DNA of 22,656 nucleotides from NCBI GenBank assembly GCA_023422005.1, contig JAEZSC010000038.1, forward strand, positions 1 through 22,656. Reading direction: 5' to 3'. The notes beneath the pieces are model-generated. The model was not told the origin of the DNA. It was given only the letters and a program-made list of their open reading frames with translations, and made no database searches. The DNA comes from Bacillota bacterium (GTDB taxonomy: Bacteria; Bacillota; Clostridia; Christensenellales; UMGS416). Positions 1 through 7,247 of this stretch are shown in pieces. Position 1 is the stretch's first letter. Each line of letters begins with the position of its first letter. The translations under genes were made by a program, and so were the position numbers.

Positions 1-1
1 G

Positions 2-466
2 CTGCCGTGGCTGCCCACCTTCTTCGTGGTGGCGGCGGCCACGGCGGTCATGAACCCCCGCATCCTGCTGCGGGCGGATTACAAGCTGCTGCTGACCTTT
101 GTGTGCATCTTCATCGCCATCGGCAACATAACCCACTGGCCGGCGCTCAAAGGCTGGCTGGCCGCCCTGACAGGCACGCCCGCCGCCACCTATGGAACCG
201 CGCTGCTCACCAGCCAGCTCATCAGCAATGTGCCCGCAACGATCCTGCTGGCGCCCTTTGCCAGCAGCAGCCTGGCGCTGTTCCACGGCGTCAACATCGG
301 TGGCCTGGGCACCCCGATCGCCTCTCTGGCCAGCGTAATCACCTATCGCCTGTTTGCCAGCGAATACCCGGACAAAAGGCGGGCGTTCCTGGGCGCATTC
401 AGCCTGTACAACTTTGGCTGCCTGCTGCTGCTGGGGGCCGTGTTCTTCGTGATTCTGGCGGTGTGA
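2..466 (+). CDS. ArsB/NhaD/CitM-type anion or cation permease, 3' part
   Basis: The gene enters from the left edge; 154 codons of its C-terminal part are visible in frame from base 2 to a TGA. It is strongly hydrophobic, with several membrane segments. The stretch SNVPATILLAPF, followed about 20 residues later by GVNIGGLGTPIASLASVI, is the kind of pore-region signature seen in the ion-transporter superfamily that includes ArsB, NhaD and the citrate/Mg carriers. The protein should be an inner-membrane secondary transporter, but the substrate cannot be told from this fragment. It ends 12 bases before the stop of the convergent creatininase-family gene; a short GC-rich inverted repeat (466-471 with 487-492) could serve as a shared terminator stem. 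Family assignment is fairly safe; subfamily is not. Confidence 0.8.
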   Translation: MPWLPTFFVVAAATAVMNPRILLRADYKLLLTFVCIFIAIGNITHWPALKGWLAALTGTPAATYGTALLTSQLISNVPATILLAPFASSSLALFHGVNIGGLGTPIASLASVITYRLFASEYPDKRRAFLGAFSLYNFGCLLLLGAVFFVILAV

Positions 467-478
467 GGGCCCGCCTGT

Positions 479-1294
479 TTATGCCCGGCCCTTCCCTTTG
501 CTGTGCACCCTTTGCAGGAATTCCCGCTGCAGCGCCGGGGCGGTCTGGTCGTCCTTGATGACGCGCAGCGCGCGGGCAGTTGCGCGCACCATGAGGTCCA
601 GCGCGCGCTCGCCCTTCTCCTGCGTGGCCGCCCAGGGCTGGCCCACGACGTTCTGCGGGAAGTCCGCATACCACCAGTGGGCGTTGTGGATGCCCTGGGG
701 GCGCAGGTGGCCGAAGCGGCCCAGCGGCTCAGCGGTTTGGTCGCCAGCCAGGTCCAGGCGCACAAGGCCCGGGCGGCAGGCCATGTACAGGCTGGTTTCC
801 TCCTCGCAGGCGTGGCCCAGGGGTTGGGTCTGCCAAATGGCGTCCATCTCCCGCTGCTCCTCGGGCGTCATGGCCGCGCCGGCGAACATCGTGTAGAGAA
901 CATAATCCCTGGGCTGGTCCAGCTGGCTCATGGTGAAGTAATCCAAAAAGGCGTTGTTGCCGCCGTGGCCGTTGAGGATCACGATCTTCTCAAAGCCGTT
1001 GGCGGCGATGCCGTCCAGCACCTTGGAGAGCACCTCCACAGCCAGCGCCGCAGGCAGGTTCACCGTGCCTGTGAAGCACGCGGCCTCGTGCACCTGAGCC
1101 AGGAAGTAGCCGGGGAACACGACGCAGGGCTCCAGCGCCGCCGCGCGCTGCGCCACGGTTTCCGCCACGACCAGGTCGCACCCGAAGGGGATGTGTTCGC
1201 CGTGGCGCTCCAGAGAGCCCATGGGCACCACGCACAGGCGCTGCTCCCGGGCCAGCTTTTCAAATTCCGAAGGGACCAGATCAACCCATTTCAT
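479..1294 (-). CDS. creatininase family amidohydrolase
   Basis: This 271-residue protein shows the creatininase (creatinine amidohydrolase / MftE-like) fold signatures. Near residue 30 is GSLERHGEHIPFGCD, with the metal-binding Glu, His and Asp. NGHGGN lies near residue 110, and HACEEETS near residue 160 supplies a further metal-binding Glu. Members are metal-dependent cytosolic hydrolases acting on cyclic amides or N-formylated or peptide substrates; the actual substrate here is unknown. The reading frame is open upstream to 1390, but the ATG at 1294 has a clear AAAGGAG site a few bases upstream and starts with the typical sequence MKWVDLVP, so I chose it. An extended -10 box lies just upstream. 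No mycofactocin or creatine-degradation genes are adjacent, so the pathway is open. Confidence 0.88.
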   Translation of the reverse strand: MKWVDLVPSEFEKLAREQRLCVVPMGSLERHGEHIPFGCDLVVAETVAQRAAALEPCVVFPGYFLAQVHEAACFTGTVNLPAALAVEVLSKVLDGIAANGFEKIVILNGHGGNNAFLDYFTMSQLDQPRDYVLYTMFAGAAMTPEEQREMDAIWQTQPLGHACEEETSLYMACRPGLVRLDLAGDQTAEPLGRFGHLRPQGIHNAHWWYADFPQNVVGQPWAATQEKGERALDLMVRATARALRVIKDDQTAPALQREFLQRVHSKGKGRA

Positions 1295-1324
1295 CGCACT
1301 TTCTCCTTTGTCAGCAGTCATTTC

Positions 1325-1333
1325 ATTGTAGCA
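1325..1333 (-). promoter_or_regulatory. extended -10 promoter for the creatininase-family gene
   Basis: Read on the minus strand, TGCTACAAT is an extended -10 box (TGn plus TACAAT), about 30 bases upstream of the ATG at 1294. No good -35 hexamer is visible, which is common for extended -10 promoters. Inferred from sequence only. Confidence 0.45.
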
Positions 1334-1377
1334 CGATCGCCCCCAGCCGGCACGACGGCCTTCGACCGCTATTGTGA

Positions 1378-1406
1378 TTGACATCCGCATATTTATGATT
1401 CAAAAT
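1378..1406 (+). promoter_or_regulatory. probable promoter of the DUF4349 lipoprotein gene
   Basis: A perfect -35 box TTGACA (1378-1383) is followed after 17 bases by CAAAAT (1401-1406), a 4-of-6 match to TATAAT. The lipoprotein start codon is 30 bases downstream. The spacing is ideal and the -10 is weak. Confidence 0.5.
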
Positions 1407-1435
1407 GAAAGCAGCAAATCTGGGAGGATATGGAT

Positions 1436-2383
1436 ATGAAAAAGCGCTGGACCGTGTTCGTGGCGGCAATGCTGTGCATCACCCTTCTGTTGGCCGGCTG
1501 CCAGGCCGCCGCCCCCGCAGCGCCGGTGGCCAGCGCGGCGCCGGCGGCCACCATGGCCGCGGTCGCGCCTGGTTCCGACCTCGCGGACGAGCCGCCGGTC
1601 ACCGAGGAGGGCAAGTCCGGGCAGGGTGACTCCGCCATGCCCACATTGGACCCCGGCAACGCGGCTCAGAGCGGCAAAAAGATCATCTACACCGTGCAGA
1701 TGGGGCTGGAGGCCCCCGACGCCGCCCGCGCCATAGACGACATCACCTCCCGCGCCATCGCCCTTGGCGGTTATGTGAGCCAATCAAGCTTTACGCGCTT
1801 CGACAGCGGCGTGCAGAACGGTTTCATCACCGTGCGCATACCGCCGGAGAAATTAAGAGAATTCACCGAGCAGCTGCGCGCGGGTTACAAGGCGCTGAAG
1901 TCGGACCTGGCCTCCCAGGACGTGACCGATCAATATGTGGACGTGCAGGCTCGGTTGAGCAATGCCCAGGCCCAGGAGACCCAGCTGCTGGCCGTGATGA
2001 AGCAGGCGGTGAAGGTGGACGACATCCTCAAGGTGCGCAAGGAGCTCAACGGCGTGCAGCAGGAGATCGAGCAGCTCAAGGGCCAATTGCGCCTGATGGA
2101 CAACCAGGTGGGCTATTCCACGGTGGCCATCAGCGTACAGGAGCCCCCCAAGGCGCCGGTGGTGCAGCAGGATGAGGGCGTCGTGCGCTTCCTCGGGCTG
2201 GAATACACATGGGGCAGCATCCGCAAGGGCTTTTCCAACGGGCTCAACTTCACGCTCAACGCCATCTCGTGGGTGTTCATCGTGGTCAGCAACATGCTCA
2301 TACCACTGCTGGCTGTGGCGGTCATGGTGTTCCTCATCATACTGATCGTGCGGCTGGCGGGCCGGGCCAAGAAAAGGGGTTGA
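1436..2383 (+). CDS. DUF4349 domain lipoprotein
   Basis: The 315-residue product begins with a lipoprotein signal: MKKR, a hydrophobic core, and the lipobox LLAG before Cys22, so it should be anchored on the outer face of the membrane. A low-complexity Ala/Pro linker follows. The region from about residue 75 to 300 matches the DUF4349 pattern: YTVQMGLEAPD, GGYVSQSS, VRIPPEKLREF, then DVTDQYVDVQARLSNAQAQETQL and a coiled-coil-like stretch EVRKELNGVQQEIEQLKGQL-type. One membrane helix (about 280-305) and a basic tail close the protein. The ATG at 1436 was preferred over that at 1430 because GGGAGG (1422-1427) is 8 bases from the former and only 2 from the latter. The function of the family is unknown; an envelope role is inferred. 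Confidence 0.85.
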   Translation: MKKRWTVFVAAMLCITLLLAGCQAAAPAAPVASAAPAATMAAVAPGSDLADEPPVTEEGKSGQGDSAMPTLDPGNAAQSGKKIIYTVQMGLEAPDAARAIDDITSRAIALGGYVSQSSFTRFDSGVQNGFITVRIPPEKLREFTEQLRAGYKALKSDLASQDVTDQYVDVQARLSNAQAQETQLLAVMKQAVKVDDILKVRKELNGVQQEIEQLKGQLRLMDNQVGYSTVAISVQEPPKAPVVQQDEGVVRFLGLEYTWGSIRKGFSNGLNFTLNAISWVFIVVSNMLIPLLAVAVMVFLIILIVRLAGRAKKRG

Positions 2384-2476
2384 CGCGGCGGCGGTAAGCC
2401 GCCCGCGCTGCGGGTGCGCCGACTAAAAACCAAGCTTTACAGCAATAAAATGAATATATTTAATCATAAGATAATG

Positions 2477-2504
2477 TTGAATCTATATGCTGGGCTGATA
2501 TAAT
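2477..2504 (+). promoter_or_regulatory. strong promoter of the DUF4870-like gene
   Basis: TTGAAT (2477-2482), a 16-base spacer and a perfect TATAAT (2499-2504) preceded by TGA give an extended -10 promoter in an unusually AT-rich gap. The start codon is 30 bases downstream with a GGGAGG ribosome site. This is one of the best promoters in the window. Confidence 0.7.
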
Positions 2505-2534
2505 ATAATTATTCATAATTAGGGAGGTATCATT

Positions 2535-2885
2535 ATGGCGCAGCCCAATCCGCAGCCTGTTGCAAACAGCAACAACACGATCTGGATTTATCTGTCCTAC
2601 ATCCTCGGTTGGCTGTTTGGCCTCATCGGTCTGGCCGTCGTGAAAGACGACATCGAGGTTCGCTATCACTGCGCGCAGGCGTTGGTGTTCAGCGTCGTCG
2701 CATGGCTTGCTGTTTTCATTATCGGGCTGATCCCGATTCTCGGATGGGTGGTTTCTCCGCTGCTGAGCATCGCCGTTTTTGTCTATAGCATCCTCATCGC
2801 CCTCAAGGCCGCCAAGGGTGAACATGTGAAGATCCCCTTCTGTGGAGACTTCGCAGAAAAGAACCTGATGAACCTTTTCAAATAA
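2535..2885 (+). CDS. small DUF4870-like (Tic20-like) membrane protein
   Basis: This 116-residue protein has a short polar N-terminus, a first membrane segment (about 16-37, IWIYLSYILGWLFGLIGLAVV), and then a conserved-type loop KDDIEVRYHCAQALVFSV. The loop resembles the 'K.D..VRFHA.QAL' hallmark of DUF4870/Tic20-like proteins. Two further hydrophobic segments (about 50-97) and a short hydrophilic tail follow. The family is small, membrane-embedded and of unknown function. The start at 2535 is well supported by AGGGAGG seven bases upstream. It appears monocistronic, with its own strong promoter and a terminator right behind it, so it may be highly expressed. Confidence 0.8.
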   Translation: MAQPNPQPVANSNNTIWIYLSYILGWLFGLIGLAVVKDDIEVRYHCAQALVFSVVAWLAVFIIGLIPILGWVVSPLLSIAVFVYSILIALKAAKGEHVKIPFCGDFAEKNLMNLFK

Positions 2886-2907
2886 ATATCCGGAAATGAC
2901 GACGATG

Positions 2908-2949
2908 CAACGCTCCTGCGCCGCAGCGCCGGGGCGTTGTCTTTTTTTT
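2908..2949 (+). terminator. intrinsic terminator after the DUF4870-like gene
   Basis: CAACGCTCC pairs with GGGGCGTTG (one G-U pair) around a GC-rich 14-base loop, and is followed by a run of T residues to 2949. It lies 23 bases after the stop codon. Confidence 0.85.
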
Positions 2950-3015
2950 CATCCGTTGCGCCTGGCCACGGGCATTGCGCCTTGATCCGGGCATACTATG
3001 GGGTAAGGAGGCTGT

Positions 3016-3555
3016 ATGAGAAACCGCTCGACCGCCGTCATCCTCAATGACGACACCTTGTTCCACTCCATGCGCTTCGGCGTAATTCCCTTTCACGAGG
3101 TCTTCGCGCACATTCTGGACTTCCTGCGCGAAGAGCCCAACGAGAGCTATTGCATTTCCGTGGGCAGCGATTCCCAGAGCAACAACGAGGACGCCGCCTT
3201 GGTTTCCTGCGTGCTGGTGCACCGCCGGGGCAAGGGAGCCATCGGCTTTTTCACCCGCAGCCATTTGCACCGGCCACTCAAAAACCTGCGGGAGAAGCTA
3301 TCCATGGAGACCTTGAGCTCGCTGCAGTTGGCCTACCTCTTCGACGAGCACAGGCTGGACGCGATCTACGGCACGCTGGGCGGCCACGGAGACATCGAGC
3401 TGGAATTCCATATAGACGCCGGCGAGAAGGGGCCCACCAAGGCTTATCTGGCCGAGCTTGTAGGCATGGCCAAGGGTCTGGCATTCATCCCCCGGGTAAA
3501 GCCCGAGAGCGTGTGCGCCAGCAGCTATGCGGACAGGCACACAAAGGTGCTGTAA
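3016..3555 (+). CDS. YkuK family (DUF458) RNase H-like protein
   Basis: The 179-residue product matches the YkuK/DUF458 family, predicted to have an RNase H-like fold. Visible signatures are F-HEVFAHILDFLREEPNESY near residue 25, the acidic VGSDSQSNNED near 50 (candidate metal ligands), LVHRRGKGAIGFFTR, the central E/L-rich helix, HIDAGEKGPTKAYL near 134, and the end motif RVKPESVCASSYADRHTK. Full length is close to the usual 160-180 residues. The start at 3016 has AAGGAGG four bases upstream. Nucleic-acid processing is predicted for the family, but I know of no established substrate. A small ORF follows 53 bases downstream. Confidence 0.9.
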   Translation: MRNRSTAVILNDDTLFHSMRFGVIPFHEVFAHILDFLREEPNESYCISVGSDSQSNNEDAALVSCVLVHRRGKGAIGFFTRSHLHRPLKNLREKLSMETLSSLQLAYLFDEHRLDAIYGTLGGHGDIELEFHIDAGEKGPTKAYLAELVGMAKGLAFIPRVKPESVCASSYADRHTKVL

Positions 3556-3608
3556 CAACGGAATACATCCAGGCAATGTGGAACAGACGCTGACAGGAGG
3601 TTTGCGCG

Positions 3609-3803
3609 ATGAAGCCCGTCAACAAGGAATCCGAGCCGCTGGAAGACCAAAAGCTGGAAATCGTTCAGAAATTCTACATGGGAAGCTCCGCCACCTCGCC
3701 CCATACCCTATTGCCCAGCATCAACAGCGAGGCTTTTATGTTCCTCAAAAGCATCTTCCGCAGGAAGCGGCCCAAAGGGATGCGTTCGCAACCCCATAAA
3801 TAA
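3609..3803 (+). CDS. small hypothetical protein (64 aa)
   Basis: I do not recognise this product. It is short and soluble, with a charged N-terminal half (MKPVNKESEPLEDQKLEIVQ), a middle FYMGSSATSPHTLLPSINSEAF and a strongly basic end (SIFRRKRPKGMRSQ). The main argument that it is real is a strong ACAGGAGG ribosome site eight bases before the ATG, plus its position 53 bases behind the ykuK-like gene in the same direction. The basic tail could suggest nucleic-acid binding, but that is speculation. No membrane segment or cysteine motif is present. Confidence 0.5.
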   Translation: MKPVNKESEPLEDQKLEIVQKFYMGSSATSPHTLLPSINSEAFMFLKSIFRRKRPKGMRSQPHK

Positions 3804-3829
3804 CGGTATTGTATGGCAGGGCGGGTACC

Positions 3830-3853
3830 GCGTGGCAGAAGTGGCTGCCACGC
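3830..3853. repeat. 9-bp stem hairpin in the gap before the two-component genes
   Basis: GCGTGGCAG (3830-3838) pairs perfectly with CTGCCACGC (3845-3853) around a six-base loop. No T run follows, so it is not a standard terminator. It lies between the 64-codon ORF and the response-regulator promoter. Confidence 0.5.
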
Positions 3854-3921
3854 TGCATTTCGCGCTGCCATTGTGAGCGAAGAACCACCCGCACGACACA
3901 CCTTTTCCATCGTTGGGACAT

Positions 3922-3961
3922 TTGACAAAAGCTTGACATCTATCCTGTGTCTCTTTTTATA
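3922..3961 (+). promoter_or_regulatory. probable promoter and possible operator of the two-component operon
   Basis: Two copies of TTGACA stand in direct repeat with 11-base periodicity (3922-3927 and 3933-3938). The second is 17 bases from TTTATA (3956-3961), giving a plausible promoter for the regulator gene at 4010. OmpR-type regulators often bind direct repeats about one helical turn apart, so the first copy may be part of an autoregulatory site; this is inference. Confidence 0.5.
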
Positions 3962-4009
3962 TGTTCATGATAAGATATTCAGGAGAGACCTTACTTCAGC
4001 GAGGAAACC

Positions 4010-4663
4010 ATGACGACGATCCTGATCGTTGACGATGAAAAAGCCATATCGAATTTGATCCGGCTGCATCTGGAGGCGGCAGGCTATCGCGCGCTGGAAG
4101 CGCCCAACCCCTCGGCAGCCCTGGCGATCATGCAAGCCACGACCGTCGATTTGATCCTGCTGGATATCATGCTGCCGGAGATGAGCGGTTTTGAGCTGAT
4201 GCAGAAGCTGCGCACCGAGGATGTGCCGGTTATCTTCCTCACGGCGGTTGCCGACACCGCCGAAAAGATACGCGGGCTGAGGCTGGGCGCCGACGACTAT
4301 ATCACCAAGCCCTTCGACGACCTGGAGCTTCTGGCCCGGGTGGAGGCAGTTCTTCGCAGATACGGCAAGCGGGAGGATGTGCTGCACTTTGAGGATGTGA
4401 CCATCGACCCGACCCGGCACGTCGTGGAGCAGAAGGGCTGCCCCGTGGAGATGAGCGCCAAGGAATACGACCTGCTGAAGCTGCTGGTGCGCCATCCGGG
4501 CCGCGTGCTCACACGGGAGCAGATCCTTTCACAGGTATGGGAGTATGAATACTACGGCGGCTCCCGCACCGTGGACACCCACATACAGAAGCTCCGCCAG
4601 AAACTGGATTGGCACGACAAGATCGTCACCGTATACAAAGTCGGCTACCGGCTGGAGCATTGA
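4010..4663 (+). CDS. OmpR/PhoB family response regulator
   Basis: The protein has 217 residues. The receiver domain (1-115) shows the acidic pair D8-D9, the phospho-acceptor D52 in LILLDIMLPEMSGFEL, the switch T78 and K100 in the KPF motif. The C-terminal winged-helix domain (about 125-217) has the typical MSAKEYDLLKLLVRHPGRVLTREQIL, the recognition helix SRTVDTHIQKLRQKL, and the wing VYKVGYRLE. It is a cytoplasmic transcription factor activated by the kinase encoded immediately downstream. The ATG at 4010 has GAGGA four bases upstream. The stop codon and the kinase start are one base apart, so translation is probably coupled. Probable targets are its own promoter and perhaps the secreted-protein gene behind the kinase. 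Confidence 0.95.
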   Translation: MTTILIVDDEKAISNLIRLHLEAAGYRALEAPNPSAALAIMQATTVDLILLDIMLPEMSGFELMQKLRTEDVPVIFLTAVADTAEKIRGLRLGADDYITKPFDDLELLARVEAVLRRYGKREDVLHFEDVTIDPTRHVVEQKGCPVEMSAKEYDLLKLLVRHPGRVLTREQILSQVWEYEYYGGSRTVDTHIQKLRQKLDWHDKIVTVYKVGYRLEH

Positions 4664-4664
4664 C

Positions 4665-6113
4665 ATGAAGATATGGCAGAAGATCATGGCCTCGGGGCTG
4701 GTCGTGTTCACCGTGCTCTATAACGTGGGCGGAACCATACAGGTCATCAACAACCATAAGCTCAACCTGCAGCGGGAGATCGAAAGCTCCCTGAGGGAAT
4801 ATGACCTGATCACGCTGGCCGTGCAGTCGGACCTGAGCACGGTGGCGCTGCGGCTGGGCAACCGGGATTATATGACACAGGACATCATCGCCCAGACCGT
4901 CGCCAATACGATGAGCTATTACCGGTCTGCCAATACCCATGGGTTGGTCGAGACCCGGCAGGCCGTCGTCTACAGCGACCAACCGCCCGAGGAAGGGCTG
5001 GCGGCTCTCCTGGCCGCCGGCGATGATCCTCAGCGGAGCTATTACGCCATATTCGGCGCCGACGGCTCGGAGCAGTTGGCGCTCATGAAGTGGTTCCGCT
5101 TTCAGGACACGGATTACCGCTTTGTGCTGACCCGCGACATCAGCCCCGTCTATCGCCTCAGAGACACGCTGACCCGGCTGTTTCTGGTTTTGGGGCTGCT
5201 GATGACCGTGTTGGCCGGGGTCTCCATGTATTTTGTGTCCAGGCTGATCACCCGGTCCCTGCGCACCCTTTCCCTCAGCGCTCAGCGCATCGCCGAGGGA
5301 GACTATCACAGCAGGGCGGAGCTCTCCTCCACGGATGAAACCGGCGCTCTGGCGCACAACTTCAACTGCATGGCAGACGCTGTGGAAAACAGGATCAGCG
5401 AGCTCAACGAGCGCAACGCCCGCCAGCAGCGGTTTATACAAAGCTTCACCCACGAGGTCAAGACGCCGCTTACGTCCATCATCGGTTATGCCAACGCGCT
5501 CAGAACAGGCGCCGGAGGCGCCGAGGCCCGGGAGCAGGCCGTGGAGTACATCTACACCGAAGGCCTGCGTCTGAACAGGCTTTCCAAAAAGATGGTGGAC
5601 CTCGTGCTGCTGGACCAGGCAGAGTTGAAGCTTCGGCCCTTTGCCGCCCAGGATATTTTGGAGGCCGTTTGCCTGGCGGTGCAGCCGCGGTTGGAACAGG
5701 CAAATCTCACGTTGGCGGTAGCGCCGGCGGAGGTCGCCTTCGTCTGCGATATGGATCTGATGATCGTGCTGCTCACGAATTTGCTGGACAACGCCATACT
5801 GGCGTCGCAGCCAGGCGGCAGCATAGAGCTGTCCGCATCGCGGGAGGGCGACCAGGCGGTCATCACCGTGGCCGACCACGGCGTAGGCATGGAGCAGGAA
5901 GAGCTCCAGCGGATCACCGAACCATTCTACCGGGTGGACAAGTCGCGCTCCCGAGAGGCGGGCGGCATGGGGTTGGGCCTGGCCATCTGCAAGGTGATCG
6001 CCCAGGTGCATGGGGCCGACCTGCGCTTTGCCAGCGAGAAGAGCGTGGGCACCACCGTCAGCGTCCGCTTCCCGGCGCATGCCGCAGCCGCCGACGATTT
6101 GACAACTCCATGA
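4665..6113 (+). CDS. membrane sensor histidine kinase
   Basis: The 482-residue kinase has a first membrane helix at about residues 6-28 and an extracytoplasmic sensor region of about 140 residues with no family I recognise. A second helix (LFLVLGLLMTVLAGVSMYFVS) and a HAMP-type linker follow. The dimerisation domain has FTHEVKTPLTSIIGYANAL with the phospho-acceptor His263. The ATPase domain shows the N box (LLTNLLDNAI), the G1 box (DHGVGM), FYRVDKSRSREAGGMGLGLAI and a final beta strand. All catalytic motifs are intact. The frame is open further upstream inside the regulator gene, but ATG 4665, just past the regulator stop, gives the standard membrane-anchored N-terminus. It should phosphorylate the preceding regulator in response to an unknown envelope signal. 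Confidence 0.95.
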   Translation: MKIWQKIMASGLVVFTVLYNVGGTIQVINNHKLNLQREIESSLREYDLITLAVQSDLSTVALRLGNRDYMTQDIIAQTVANTMSYYRSANTHGLVETRQAVVYSDQPPEEGLAALLAAGDDPQRSYYAIFGADGSEQLALMKWFRFQDTDYRFVLTRDISPVYRLRDTLTRLFLVLGLLMTVLAGVSMYFVSRLITRSLRTLSLSAQRIAEGDYHSRAELSSTDETGALAHNFNCMADAVENRISELNERNARQQRFIQSFTHEVKTPLTSIIGYANALRTGAGGAEAREQAVEYIYTEGLRLNRLSKKMVDLVLLDQAELKLRPFAAQDILEAVCLAVQPRLEQANLTLAVAPAEVAFVCDMDLMIVLLTNLLDNAILASQPGGSIELSASREGDQAVITVADHGVGMEQEELQRITEPFYRVDKSRSREAGGMGLGLAICKVIAQVHGADLRFASEKSVGTTVSVRFPAHAAAADDLTTP

Positions 6114-6127
6114 CATCCGCGAGAAAC

Positions 6128-6137
6128 TTTCATGAAA
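6128..6137. promoter_or_regulatory. palindrome TTTCATGAAA upstream of the secreted-protein gene
   Basis: A perfect 10-base palindrome lies 55 bases before the start of the exported protein gene. A TTTGACA heptamer (6098-6104), like the one upstream of the regulator (3921-3927), is 24 bases to its left. Either could be a protein-binding site; there is no direct evidence. Confidence 0.25.
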
Positions 6138-6191
6138 TCTGGTTGCTATTCTTGATGCAGAGCCCAAGCTCAAGAAAGCGAGGTTATACAG

Positions 6192-7082
6192 ATGGGAATC
6201 AAAGAAAAACTCAGAATCATTGCCAAGCAGACGCTTTTGGTCATCATGGTTGCGCTGGTGCTTGGCGGAAGTTTCACGCTGGCGCAAACGGCGCTGGCAT
6301 TCTCAAAGAACAGCGAAAAGAACAAGCCGATGGAACTCGGTGCGGTTGCCACCGGGCAGCCGGCAAACAAGAACAACGCGGACCCCACGGCGACGCAGAA
6401 GCCCACGAATGCAGGCTCTCCCGCCGCCACTGCCACAGCCGGCAAGGGGCTGACGCCCAAGACGATCCCCGCGGGGATCATAACGGCGGACCAGGCAATC
6501 GCCCTGGCCAAAAAGGAATTTCAGGACTATTTCGGTCTGGACATACAGGACAGCGTGGTCATCGATACCTTCAGCAACGACCTGGCCACGGTGTACGGCA
6601 GCGGCGAGCTTTATGAGCCCCTGCTTCTGAGCAAGGCCTTCGCGGGCAAAAAGATGCTGCTGGTGCTGCTGCACACCGCGGAATCGGATTACGGCGAGCC
6701 GGCGCAGCCCGGCAGCATTCCGGTGTGGTCCTTCCAGCTGATTGGCGACGGCGCCGATGACGGCGACATCGTTGCGGGGCTGTCACTCAAGGCCGAATCC
6801 GGCGAGGTGATCTCCGGCGGGCTGGTCAAAGACATGCCGCAAGGCGGGACAACCTCCGAGGACACCCTGAAGAAGATGGCCGCAGCGGCCCGCACGTTCG
6901 TGGAAGACAAGGGGATTCTGGGCCAGGCAGCCATCGCCAAGGTGGAAAATAATCAAAACGGCCCCGAGGTTTCCGTAACGCTCAGCGACGGCAGGGTCAT
7001 CGTCGTGACGGTGGACAAAAACATGCAAATTGTCAGCTTCTATGTGAAGGGCGTGTGGGATGACCGGGAAGCGGAGTGCTAA
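6192..7082 (+). CDS. exported PepSY-like protein of the two-component locus
   Basis: The 296-residue protein has a classical signal peptide: a basic N-terminus, a hydrophobic core at about 14-32, and a likely cleavage after TALA near residue 36. A Thr/Pro/Ala/Asn-rich linker extends to about residue 90. The mature part starts IITADQAIALAKKEFQDYF, like the first helix of PepSY-type domains. It continues with LLVLLHTA, IPVWSFQLIG and SLKAESGEVISGG, a strand pattern compatible with two PepSY-like units. It is predicted outside the membrane or in the wall. It lies 78 bases behind the kinase gene, with AGCGAGG eight bases before the ATG and a strong terminator after it. It may be an input or output protein of the two-component pair. 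The PepSY reading is tentative. Confidence 0.75.
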   Translation: MGIKEKLRIIAKQTLLVIMVALVLGGSFTLAQTALAFSKNSEKNKPMELGAVATGQPANKNNADPTATQKPTNAGSPAATATAGKGLTPKTIPAGIITADQAIALAKKEFQDYFGLDIQDSVVIDTFSNDLATVYGSGELYEPLLLSKAFAGKKMLLVLLHTAESDYGEPAQPGSIPVWSFQLIGDGADDGDIVAGLSLKAESGEVISGGLVKDMPQGGTTSEDTLKKMAAAARTFVEDKGILGQAAIAKVENNQNGPEVSVTLSDGRVIVVTVDKNMQIVSFYVKGVWDDREAEC

Positions 7083-7123
7083 ACACAGGATCGACGGTTA
7101 CTCAGACGACTAGAAACCACATC

Positions 7124-7161
7124 AGCCTCCCGGCGGCAACCGTCGCCGGGAGGCTTTTTTT
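7124..7161 (+). terminator. strong intrinsic terminator ending the two-component locus
   Basis: A perfect 12-base stem (AGCCTCCCGGCG with CGCCGGGAGGCT) around an eight-base loop is followed directly by a T run. It lies 41 bases after the stop of the exported protein gene. Confidence 0.93.
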
Positions 7162-7211
7162 CGCGGTGTGAACGCAAACCTGACGACATTGCCATAGTGC
7201 CCGCCTCTTCC

Positions 7212-7241
7212 TTTACAGGGGTTTCCCTTATCCTGTATACT
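7212..7241 (+). promoter_or_regulatory. promoter of the DUF1538/PII operon
   Basis: TTTACA (7212-7217) and TATACT (7236-7241) are separated by 18 bases. Transcription would start near 7248, leaving an untranslated leader of about 255 bases before the start codon at 7505. Confidence 0.6.
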
Positions 7242-7247
7242 GGTAAG

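Noticed and set aside
466..492. Shared terminator between permease and creatininase-family genes
   Set aside because: AGGGCC/GGCCCT forms only a six-base stem with a 15-base loop and no T run on either side; too weak to list as a feature.
3815..3853. T-box-like sequence GGCGGGTACCGCGTGG followed by a hairpin
   Set aside because: It resembles the T-box core (GGGTGGTACCGCG), but there is no terminator T run. The upstream space for stem I and the specifier loop is taken by the 64-codon ORF, and the downstream gene is a response regulator, not an aminoacyl-tRNA or amino-acid gene.
4626..6287. Long open frame on the minus strand (over 550 codons) opposite the sensor kinase
   Set aside because: It is a high-GC shadow: the product lacks any domain, is His/Gln/Arg-rich, and has no ribosome site. 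The plus-strand kinase has full motifs.
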